This document shows positions 52,283 through 58,702 of a DNA stretch of 58,702 bases, in pieces. How positions within the stretch are numbered: the stretch's first letter is position 1; each line of letters opens with the position of its first letter. The translations under genes were made by a program, and so were the position numbers. The notes beneath the pieces were generated by a model. The model made no database searches. It was not told the origin of the DNA and was given only the letters and a program-made list of their open reading frames with translations. The stretch is taken from contig JAEWEN010000038.1 in NCBI GenBank assembly GCA_023389275.1, positions 1 to 58,702 on the forward strand, read 5' to 3'. Source of the stretch: Bacillota bacterium (lineage in GTDB: Bacteria > Bacillota > Clostridia > Clostridiales > Caloramatoraceae).

Positions 52283-52317
52283 AAAAAGTCAGTAGTTTAA
52301 TTACTGACTTTTATTTT
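52283..52317 (+). terminator. Terminator after the HD-domain gene
   Basis: AAAAAGTCAGTA pairs with TACTGACTTTT, followed by ATTTTT. Confidence 0.88.
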
Positions 52318-52360
52318 TGAATGATTATTAGTATTAAAAAAACAATTTCATAACTTAGGT

Positions 52361-52488
52361 ATGGATTCTGTACAGGTAGTTAAATATGTATATAGAGGTT
52401 TGGAAAAGTCGAAGATGAAGCTACACAAGCAAATTTAAATCCAATTTTAATTAAATATTTGAAATATTATGATATTTACAAAATATAA
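52361..52488 (+). pseudogene. Frameshifted remnant of an unidentified gene
   Basis: ATG 52361 begins a frame reading MDSVQVVKYVYRG. After about 52399 the sensible reading moves to another frame, FGKVEDEATQANLNP, which continues to TAA 52486-52488. The join looks like the C-terminal end of a once longer protein. No ribosome site is evident and the family is unknown. It lies in the 348-base gap before the AEC transporter. Confidence 0.35.
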
Positions 52489-52546
52489 AATAATGATATA
52501 ATTGTATTAAAGTTCACTGGGGGAATAATAAATTGTTTATTATAGT

Positions 52547-52582
52547 AAGGAGTGTAGCTAATATTTAGCGACACTCCTTTTG
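52547..52582 (+). terminator. Hairpin/possible attenuator ahead of the AEC transporter
   Basis: AAGGAGTGT and ACACTCCTT pair, with an inner GCTAA/TTAGC stem, followed by TTG then more T. It stands between a TATAAT-type promoter (near 52496-52501) and the transporter start, so it could stop transcription before the gene. Confidence 0.6.
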
Positions 52583-52618
52583 TTATTAATAATTTTATTT
52601 TTAATAAGGAGGGTTACT

Positions 52619-53530
52619 ATGGACTACATGAATATTTTAAATCAAATAATAATTTTATTTTTATTACTATTTATAGGATTTATAGCAGGAAAAACTAAAA
52701 TAATATCTCAAGAAGCAAATGTTACACTATCAAAAATGCTATTTAACATTGCGCTTCCATGTCTTATAATATCTGCATTTAATTTTGAGTTTTCAAGTAA
52801 GGTAATGATAACATCAGGAATAATTCTTACAATATCACTTATTATTCATGGATTACTATCACTTTTTAGTTTGTTTTTATATAAAAGGCAAGAAGCAGGA
52901 GCTAGAAAAGTATTAAGATTTATTACTATATTTTCTAACTGTGGATTTATAGGATATCCTGTAGCAGGAAGTGTATATGGAACAGAAGGAATATTTTATG
53001 CAGCTATTTATAATGTAGGTTTTAATATATTTGTATGGACGGTAGGTGTTTTAATATTTCAATCTGATAATAAAAAAGGGCTTTTAAGAAGGATATTTGT
53101 TAATCCAGGAATTATATCAGTAACAATAGGAATGATTTTATTATTATTTTCTATTAAGTTACCATTTGTTATTTCAGAAACAATAAAGTTAACTGGAAAT
53201 ATGACAATTCCTCTTTCAATGATAATAGTGGGTGTTAGCTTGTGTAGTACAAGCATTAAAGATGCATTTAAAGAAGGAGTTTACTATTATGCATCATTTC
53301 TAAGATTAATTTTTATACCAGTTTTTGTTTATTTAATATTAACTTTGTTTAATTTTAAAGGAATATACGTAGGAATACCTCTTATTGTTTCAGCTATGCC
53401 AGCATCATCAAATGCAGTACCTTTTGCACAAATATATAATGGAGATGTAGAATGTGCTTCTAAAATAACAATAGTTAGTACTTTGCTTTCGGCTATTACA
53501 TTACCATTAATAGCTTTATTGTTAAAATAA
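52619..53530 (+). CDS. AEC-family (auxin efflux carrier-like) transporter
   Basis: The 303-residue membrane protein has about ten helices and family signatures: IGFIAGKTKIIS near the start, FSNCGFIGYPVAGSVYG (about 112-128), and SAMPASSNAVPFAQIYNGD near the end. In bacteria AEC proteins export or exchange organic acids such as malate. The ATG at 52619 follows GGAGGG by five bases; a longer frame from 52580 runs through a hairpin and is not used. The substrate is unknown. Confidence 0.88.
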   Translation: MDYMNILNQIIILFLLLFIGFIAGKTKIISQEANVTLSKMLFNIALPCLIISAFNFEFSSKVMITSGIILTISLIIHGLLSLFSLFLYKRQEAGARKVLRFITIFSNCGFIGYPVAGSVYGTEGIFYAAIYNVGFNIFVWTVGVLIFQSDNKKGLLRRIFVNPGIISVTIGMILLLFSIKLPFVISETIKLTGNMTIPLSMIIVGVSLCSTSIKDAFKEGVYYYASFLRLIFIPVFVYLILTLFNFKGIYVGIPLIVSAMPASSNAVPFAQIYNGDVECASKITIVSTLLSAITLPLIALLLK

Positions 53531-53540
53531 AAAATATTTA

Positions 53541-53580
53541 AACCTTTGATGTGATAATGCTACATTTCAAGGGTTTGAAT
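53541..53580 (+). terminator. Weak hairpin after the AEC gene
   Basis: AAACCTTTGATGT can pair with ACATTTCAAGGGTTT with a small internal mismatch. The following sequence is only moderately T-rich. Confidence 0.45.
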
Positions 53581-53709
53581 TATTTTGAATTTATTTTATA
53601 TTTTAATTAAAATGTAAATACATACTCTTTGAAATTGAATAAAATGGTAATTAGAGATATTATTTTATTTATAAACTTAGGTAGATTTATTAACTGGAGG
53701 GGGATAAAT

Positions 53710-54405
53710 TTGAAAACTATAGGTTTAATAGGAGGAATGAGCTGGGAAAGCACTGTTTCTTACTATCAAATAGTAAATACAACTATAAAAGAGGAGCTTG
53801 GAGGTTTGCATTCAGCAAAGTGTTTGTTATATAGCGTTGATTTTCATGAGATTGAAGAATGTCAATCAAGGGGAGCGTGGGATAAAAGTGAGCAAATATT
53901 ATCTGATGCAGCGCAAAGACTTGAAAGGGCAGGAGCAGATTTTATTATTATATGCACAAATACTATGCATAAAGTTGCTGATAAAGTCCAAACAAAAATT
54001 AAAATTCCAATTTTACATATTGCAGAAGCTACAGCTGATGAGTTAGTAAAAAATAAAATAAAAAAGGTTGCTTTACTTGGAACGAAGTATACAATGGAGC
54101 AAGATTTTTATAAGTGTAAATTAATAGATAAAGGAATTGATGTTATTGTTCCTAGTTATGAAGAAAGGTTAATTATAAATAATACAATCTATAATGAGCT
54201 TTGTTTAGGTGTTATTTCAAGTCAATCTAAACATTCATTTTTAAAAATTATTAATAGGCTGGTAGGTGAAGATGTAGAAGGTATCATTTTAGGATGTACT
54301 GAAATTGGACTATTAATAAAACAAGAAGATACTAAAATCCCTTTATTTGATACAGCTATAATTCATGCAAAAAAGGCAGCATTATATTCAATAAATAAAG
54401 GATAA
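53710..54405 (+). CDS. Aspartate/glutamate racemase family protein
   Basis: The 231-residue protein begins KTIGLIGGMSWESTVSYY, and has both catalytic cysteines of PLP-independent racemases, Cys82 in IICTNTMH and Cys196 in LGCTEIGLL. It is closest in pattern to YgeA/aspartate racemases. TTG at 53710 is preferred because GGAGGGGG lies just before it; an upstream ATG/TTG frame from 53629 would include that site in the coding sequence. It may provide D-aspartate or act on other amino acids. Confidence 0.9.
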   Translation: MKTIGLIGGMSWESTVSYYQIVNTTIKEELGGLHSAKCLLYSVDFHEIEECQSRGAWDKSEQILSDAAQRLERAGADFIIICTNTMHKVADKVQTKIKIPILHIAEATADELVKNKIKKVALLGTKYTMEQDFYKCKLIDKGIDVIVPSYEERLIINNTIYNELCLGVISSQSKHSFLKIINRLVGEDVEGIILGCTEIGLLIKQEDTKIPLFDTAIIHAKKAALYSINKG

Positions 54406-54416
54406 GTGAAGGAGCT

Positions 54417-54722
54417 ATGAAAAAAATTAAATTATACATATATGCAATTATGGCTTTGGCTACTATATTTGCAGTATATGCTCAAGACATTTCTTATTAT
54501 ATAGATAATACTTTTGATAAAATATCTCCTTTATACTGTTTAAGAATCTTAACATTAATAAGTATAATATTGTTTTTAATGCCACCTATATTAATAACTA
54601 GGCTTATTAAAAATGAAAAAGTAGAACATAAAGAATTTACTTCATATTTTATTATTAATAGTTTAATAGGTGTTGTATTTTCTGTTTTTTCTTTGTTTGT
54701 TTTATTTATGTGGTGGAGTTAG
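54417..54722 (+). CDS. Small membrane protein, function unknown
   Basis: A 101-residue protein with three membrane segments (about 5-22, 42-60 and 78-98). It lies 11 bases after the racemase gene with an AAGGAG site, so the two are probably co-transcribed. No family recognised. Confidence 0.7.
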   Translation: MKKIKLYIYAIMALATIFAVYAQDISYYIDNTFDKISPLYCLRILTLISIILFLMPPILITRLIKNEKVEHKEFTSYFIINSLIGVVFSVFSLFVLFMWWS

Positions 54723-54754
54723 TATAAAAAGTTATTAAAATAAAAAATTATAGA

Positions 54755-54790
54755 TAAGTATATATTTGAGAAAAATATATACTTTTTTTG
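54755..54790 (+). terminator. Terminator after the racemase pair
   Basis: AAGTATATATTT pairs with AAATATATACTT around a short loop, followed by seven T residues. Confidence 0.88.
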
Positions 54791-54899
54791 TTAATTATGT
54801 TTTAGATATGTAGTTGGCTATCAAATTTCAAAATAAATAATTTATAAATGCATAATATAGTGTATAATTGGATAAAAAAGGGAAAATGGAGGAATGGAC

Positions 54900-56582
54900 A
54901 TGTTTCAATTTAATGGATTTACAATTGTAATATTAGGAATTGTATTTATATTAGTTTTCAGTTATTTAAGTTATAAACAAAGGCTAAAATATTTAATGAA
55001 GAGAATAAAAAGTAATTGGGGAAATCAAAGACAAGAATTTTGTAAAGAAGAAGATATAGAGTTTATATCAAATTATTTTAAAAATACTAAGGATGATAAA
55101 AATTTCTTTATTGATGATATAACTTGGAATGACCTAAATATGAATGATGTATTTAGTATGATAAACAACACTCAGTCATCAGTTGGCGAAGAATTTCTAT
55201 ATGATACTTTAAGAAAACCTGTATTTAATGAATTAAAACTAAAGGAAAAAGATGATATTATAAGTTATTTTCAAGAAAATGATATAGAAAGAGAAAAAAT
55301 ACAATTTATCATTGCAAAACTTGGAAAAAACAAAGAAGCAAATGTTTCGGATTTTTTTAATAAAGAATATGTAAAATCTAAAAAAATAAAGTTAATATAT
55401 TATAGAATTTTAGCAATTATTCCTATAATATCAATAGGAATGTTTTTTATAAATAAATCATGGGCAGTAGTAGGAATAGTGTCTATAGTTTTTAACTCAT
55501 TTCTATACTTCTTAAACTTTAAAGTTAAAGAGTATAAAGTTAATGGATTTAATTACATAGCATCATTAATTGACTGTGCTGATAAAGTAAGAAAGATAAA
55601 CATAAAAATTTTGAATAAACACTTTAAAAAAGTAGATGATTCAATTGATAAGATAAAAAGTATAAAAAGAGGTGCTTTTATGCTTTCAAGTAATTATAGT
55701 ATGAATGAGTTAGATATAATTACTGAGTATTTTAAAATGTTCTTTTTACTTGATCTTATTCAATTTGAAAAAACAAACATTATAATAAGCAAGAATAATA
55801 ATGCTTTAAAGGATATATATGAGTTTGTAGGAATAATAGATAGTTGTATAGCTATAGCTTCTTATAGAGAAAGTTTAACTTATTACACAAAACCAGTATT
55901 TATAAATTCAAATCAAAGTAAAGAATTAGACTTTATGGACATTTATCACCCTTTAATTAGTGATCCAGTTTCTAATTCTTGCAGTATATATAAATCTGTT
56001 TTAATTACTGGTTCAAATGCTTCTGGAAAGTCAACTTTTTTAAGAACTGTTGCTATTAACTCAATTTTAGCACAAACCATTTATACATGTCTTGCAGAAG
56101 AATATAAGTCTTCGTTTTTTAAAACATATACTTCAATGTCTATAAAAGATAGTCTTAAAAGTAATGACAGCTACTATATAGCAGAAATTAAATCTTTAAA
56201 AAGAATAATAGAGAATATAGATAATAAAATTCCATGTATATGTTTTATAGATGAGATATTACGTGGAACAAATACAGTAGAGAGAATATCAGCTTCCAGT
56301 GAGGTGCTAAATTATATAGCTAGTAAAAACTGTATTTGTATTAGTGCAACACATGATATTGAGTTAACGAATATTCTTCATAGCACCTTTGAGAATTATC
56401 ATTTTCAAGAATACATTGAAGATGATGAAATTCTATTTGATTATACGTTATATGAAGGAAAATCAGAAACAAGAAATGCAATAAAATTACTTAGCATTAT
56501 GGGATATGATAGTGATGTAATAGCAAGAGCAGAAAAAAGAGCTAAGCATTTTCTTGACAGTGGAATATGGAATGAAATTTAG
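54900..56582 (+). CDS. Membrane-anchored MutS-like ATPase
   Basis: The 560-residue protein has a membrane helix at the start (about 4-22) and two more (about 166-208). The C-terminal MutS ATPase domain has GSNASGKST (Walker A, about 371-379), CFIDEILRGTNTVERIS (Walker B and signature) and ATHDIEL. The mismatch-binding domain I of true MutS is absent, and the helical lever region is reduced. ATG at 54900 is preferred over 54894 by spacing to GGAGG. Proteins of this type are common in Firmicutes but have no proven role; mismatch repair is unlikely because of the membrane anchor. Confidence 0.85.
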   Translation: MFQFNGFTIVILGIVFILVFSYLSYKQRLKYLMKRIKSNWGNQRQEFCKEEDIEFISNYFKNTKDDKNFFIDDITWNDLNMNDVFSMINNTQSSVGEEFLYDTLRKPVFNELKLKEKDDIISYFQENDIEREKIQFIIAKLGKNKEANVSDFFNKEYVKSKKIKLIYYRILAIIPIISIGMFFINKSWAVVGIVSIVFNSFLYFLNFKVKEYKVNGFNYIASLIDCADKVRKINIKILNKHFKKVDDSIDKIKSIKRGAFMLSSNYSMNELDIITEYFKMFFLLDLIQFEKTNIIISKNNNALKDIYEFVGIIDSCIAIASYRESLTYYTKPVFINSNQSKELDFMDIYHPLISDPVSNSCSIYKSVLITGSNASGKSTFLRTVAINSILAQTIYTCLAEEYKSSFFKTYTSMSIKDSLKSNDSYYIAEIKSLKRIIENIDNKIPCICFIDEILRGTNTVERISASSEVLNYIASKNCICISATHDIELTNILHSTFENYHFQEYIEDDEILFDYTLYEGKSETRNAIKLLSIMGYDSDVIARAEKRAKHFLDSGIWNEI

Positions 56583-56651
56583 TTTTGTCTATAATTATCG
56601 TAGTATTAAAGAAAAATAAAGTTGGAATTTTATAACTAGGGAGTAGTATTA

Positions 56652-57140
56652 ATGATAAAAAAATATTTTAAAATAAAAAATATATCTGCAGTTCTGTGGG
56701 GAGATGATTCTGAAAATATATTTATAGCAGTACATGGTAATATGTCAAATAAAGAGGATAAGGTAATTGACATATTAGCTAATCAGGTAATAAAACTAGG
56801 ATATCAGGTACTTATTATAAATAATATAATGAAATGGTTTAGCATAGATGAAGAAAGTCTTAAAATCAAGAAAACAATAGAAACACCTATTGGACAAACA
56901 TTATATTGGGACTACTATTGCTATGTAAATGAAAATCCTATTTATAAGTGGAATAGTCCAACTAGTATTTTATACGGCTTAAAGGACGACTTATGTGAAT
57001 CAAAGACTTTATTTGATTTTGTAGAAAAATTTCATTGTGATATTATTATTATGGAACAAGGGGAACATTATTTTCATACAAAAGAACAATTAGAATTTTT
57101 TAAGGAATGGTTAAAAAATAAATTATATACAGTTAACTAA
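56652..57140 (+). pseudogene. Alpha/beta hydrolase with the nucleophile region deleted in frame
   Basis: The 162-residue frame starts as a clostridial alpha/beta hydrolase (IKNISAVLWGDDSENIFIAVHG, with oxyanion-type HGNMSNKEDK). It reaches LGYQVLI, then jumps to INNIMKWFSIDEES and continues to the C-terminal YGLKDDLCES and EQGEHYFHTKEQ, which hold the Asp and His of the triad. From memory, complete members have about 60-70 more residues at this point, including the D-x-PxHGxR segment and the serine nucleophile (SMGA-type). The reading frame is kept, but the protein should be inactive. Confidence 0.75.
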
Positions 57141-57170
57141 AATGTTAGCGCTTAGAAAAGGGGTTATAAA

Positions 57171-57818
57171 ATGAGTGTTAAAAAAGTATTTTGGGAAGAT
57201 CCTTATTTAACAGAACTTGAGGCAAAGGTAACTAGTATAAATAATAATACTATTACTCTTGATCAAACAATAGCTTTTGCTTTTTCAGGGGGACAGCAAT
57301 CTGACTCAGGGACTATAGCAGGATTTCAAATTATAGAAGCTAAAAAAGAAGGAAAAGAAATCTTTTATACTATTGAAGAGAATCATAATTTAGCACCTGA
57401 ACAAAATGTTGTGATAGTGATTGATTGGGAAAAGAGATATAAATTGATGAAGTTGCATTTCGCAGCAGAAATTATATTAGAATTAGTATATCAAAATTAT
57501 AATCATCCTGAGAAAATTGGAGCTAATATAACTACTGATAAAGCAAGGGTAGATTTTTTCTGGGACGGAAAAATCTCAGAAATATTTCCAGAACTTCTAA
57601 GTAAGGCAAACAATATAATAGAGTCAAATTTAGACATTATAAGTGATTTTGACGATAAGGAAAGTGAAAAAAGATATTGGTGTATAGAAGGTTTTGCAAA
57701 AGTTCCATGTGGAGGAACTCACTTAAAAAAGACTGGGGAAATAGGTTTAATATCTTTAAAAAGAAATAATTTAGGTAAAGGTAAAGAAAGAATAGAAATA
57801 TATCTATCAGAGGAGTAG
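57171..57818 (+). CDS. alaX: Alanyl-tRNA editing protein AlaX
   Basis: AlaX hydrolyses mischarged Ser-tRNA(Ala). The 215-residue protein covers the editing domain of AlaRS: FAFSGGQQSDSGTI (about 36-49), LMKLHFAAEIILE (His96 and Glu100 in place of the second His of HxxxH), and VPCGGTH (Cys180, His184). The HxxxE variant seems to be a known subfamily feature rather than damage. AGGGG lies upstream of the ATG. It is a stand-alone gene. Confidence 0.9.
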   Translation: MSVKKVFWEDPYLTELEAKVTSINNNTITLDQTIAFAFSGGQQSDSGTIAGFQIIEAKKEGKEIFYTIEENHNLAPEQNVVIVIDWEKRYKLMKLHFAAEIILELVYQNYNHPEKIGANITTDKARVDFFWDGKISEIFPELLSKANNIIESNLDIISDFDDKESEKRYWCIEGFAKVPCGGTHLKKTGEIGLISLKRNNLGKGKERIEIYLSEE

Positions 57819-57868
57819 TTTGATTTTATTGGTATATTTTTACATATGACTTTATAGGGAGTAATAGT

Positions 57869-58483
57869 ATGAGTTTAAAAAGTTTTCTAGGAAAATGGAG
57901 ACTTTGTGATAATAAAAGCATTCTAGCCATTGATGAAATAGGTGAAACTTATAAATGCACTTGGCGAATAAGTTCAGATGGGTATGAAAATGAATATTTA
58001 GGTATTGGAATGCTTATTAATAATAAAATATTTGTATCAAAATTTTCAAAGAATGTTCCCAAAGGTGGAATTGGTATATATAATTCAATAAATAATTTTA
58101 GATATATTTCATCTTCATGGGCATCTACACAAAACTTTGGTGTATTAGGTTCAGGATTTGCTTATAAAAAAGATATGAATAAAGAATTTAAAGGAGATTA
58201 TAAAATTAAATATTTTATAAAAGAAAATCAATCTCAGATATATGATTTAAATATTAGGAAAAGTGTTAATGATAAAGCATACTCTCTTAAGTGGAGTATA
58301 GATGAAGAAGAAAAACTACATGGATTAGGTATAGTTGATAATGGTACAATGATTTTAGCTTGGGGAGAAATAGAGTTTAAATATGAATTAGTTATTTTAA
58401 ATATTGAAAAAGATTGTAAATTAAGAGCTAAATACATTTTATTAGAGAATAATATATTAGAGGAAATATACATAAAACACTGA
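57869..58483 (+). CDS. Hypothetical protein with an internal duplication
   Basis: The 204-residue protein is not recognised. Two halves look alike. GKWRL, YKCTWRISSDG and YLGIGMLINNKIFVSKF in the first half correspond to GDYKIKY, YSLKWSIDEEE and LHGLGIVDNGTMILAWG in the second, each probably a small beta-sandwich or barrel. No signal peptide. GGGAG precedes the ATG. It is followed 23-35 bases later by the ACT-domain gene. Confidence 0.7.
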   Translation: MSLKSFLGKWRLCDNKSILAIDEIGETYKCTWRISSDGYENEYLGIGMLINNKIFVSKFSKNVPKGGIGIYNSINNFRYISSSWASTQNFGVLGSGFAYKKDMNKEFKGDYKIKYFIKENQSQIYDLNIRKSVNDKAYSLKWSIDEEEKLHGLGIVDNGTMILAWGEIEFKYELVILNIEKDCKLRAKYILLENNILEEIYIKH

Positions 58484-58518
58484 TTTAAACTATAAATAAT
58501 AAGGGGATGTATTTAAGT

Positions 58519-58702
58519 ATGTTAGAAAATAAATTAAATATGAGATTACTTCAAGAGAAGTATGGGGTATGTAGGCTGGAAATAAATGAAGAAATACCTA
58601 AATGGGCAATAAATAGTCAGTTTTATTCAATAACCAAAACTCAAGATGAACTTTCTATTGTATGTCCTCAAAATAATATTCCTTCAAATATAAAGTATGA
58701 AG
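58519..58702 (+). CDS. ACT-domain protein (3' truncated by window edge)
   Basis: The open frame runs to the window end with 61 residues: LLQEKYGVCRLEINEEIPKW, then SQFYSITKTQDELSIVCPQ. This matches the N-terminal part of short ACT-domain proteins (COG3603 type), possible amino-acid sensors. ATG 58519 is taken as start; an in-frame ATG at 58507 is part of AAGGGGATG and less likely. The C-terminal half is outside the window. Confidence 0.8.
   Translation, partial: MLENKLNMRLLQEKYGVCRLEINEEIPKWAINSQFYSITKTQDELSIVCPQNNIPSNIKYE

Noticed and set aside
53629..53709. Upstream-extended racemase start at 53629
   Set aside because: The extension would translate the GGAGGGGG ribosome site and adds 27 residues not typical of the family.
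57440..57500. HxxxE instead of HxxxH in AlaX as a damaged active site
   Set aside because: The remaining metal ligands (Cys180, His184) are intact, and this variant appears as a family form, not a mutation.

Overview
The window reads as chromosomal DNA of a Clostridium-type Firmicute. The evidence is very AT-rich sequence, strong AGGAGG-type ribosome binding sites, frequent TTG starts, and gene order (mreBCD-pbp-minCDE-rodA-mgsA-spoIVFB-rplU-rpmA-obgE-yhbY-nadD-yqeK-lytR-rsfS) that is classic for the genus. The species cannot be named from sequence alone. It appears to be an anaerobe that forms spores (SpoIVFB homologue), makes selenoproteins, and makes citrate through a Re-type citrate synthase.

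Bases 1-17700 hold mixed housekeeping genes. They are the end of rplT, a DEDDh exonuclease with a zinc ribbon, proBA, a Re-citrate synthase/aconitase pair, cardiolipin synthase, exonuclease III, polA-coaE-lytic transglycosylase, bioY behind a BirA-type operator, a GNAT protein, a SPOR-like protein, and a DUF4321-like protein with maf and radC. Bases 17700-29900 are the cell-shape and division cluster: mreBCD, two tandem PBP2 transpeptidases, minCDE, rodA, mgsA, a shortened SpoIVFA-like gene and spoIVFB. Bases 29900-39700 are the ribosome/RNA cluster: TIGR03960/TIGR03936 proteins, RNase G, L21 with its leader RNA, L27, ObgE, YhbY, NadD, YqeK, an LCP protein and RsfS. After ridA, a metal-binding HMA protein, dacF and comEA comes a complete selenocysteine locus (selD-selA-selB and tRNA-Sec, 42542-47203). 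selD itself needs an in-frame UGA to be read as selenocysteine.

From about 47250 onward the character changes to an accessory region. It has small orphan genes in single-gene units, long intergenic stretches, gene remnants (a frameshifted gene at 50693-50931 and an alpha/beta hydrolase missing its nucleophile region at 56652-57140), an XRE regulator with an evident palindromic operator, an Mrr-type endonuclease, and a dispersed intergenic element of about 48 bp in three copies. The right end has an HD phosphohydrolase, an AEC transporter, an aspartate/glutamate racemase, a membrane MutS-like ATPase, AlaX and an ACT-domain gene cut by the window edge.

The points most worth follow-up are these: L27 lacks the N-terminal extension normally removed by Prp, and prp is missing from its usual place. 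The two PBP2 copies are a recent tandem duplication whose divergence is concentrated around the active site. The dispersed intergenic element sits upstream of orphan genes. Phased near-palindromes lie at the citrate synthase promoter. No CRISPR array, insertion sequence, rRNA or intact prophage was seen.
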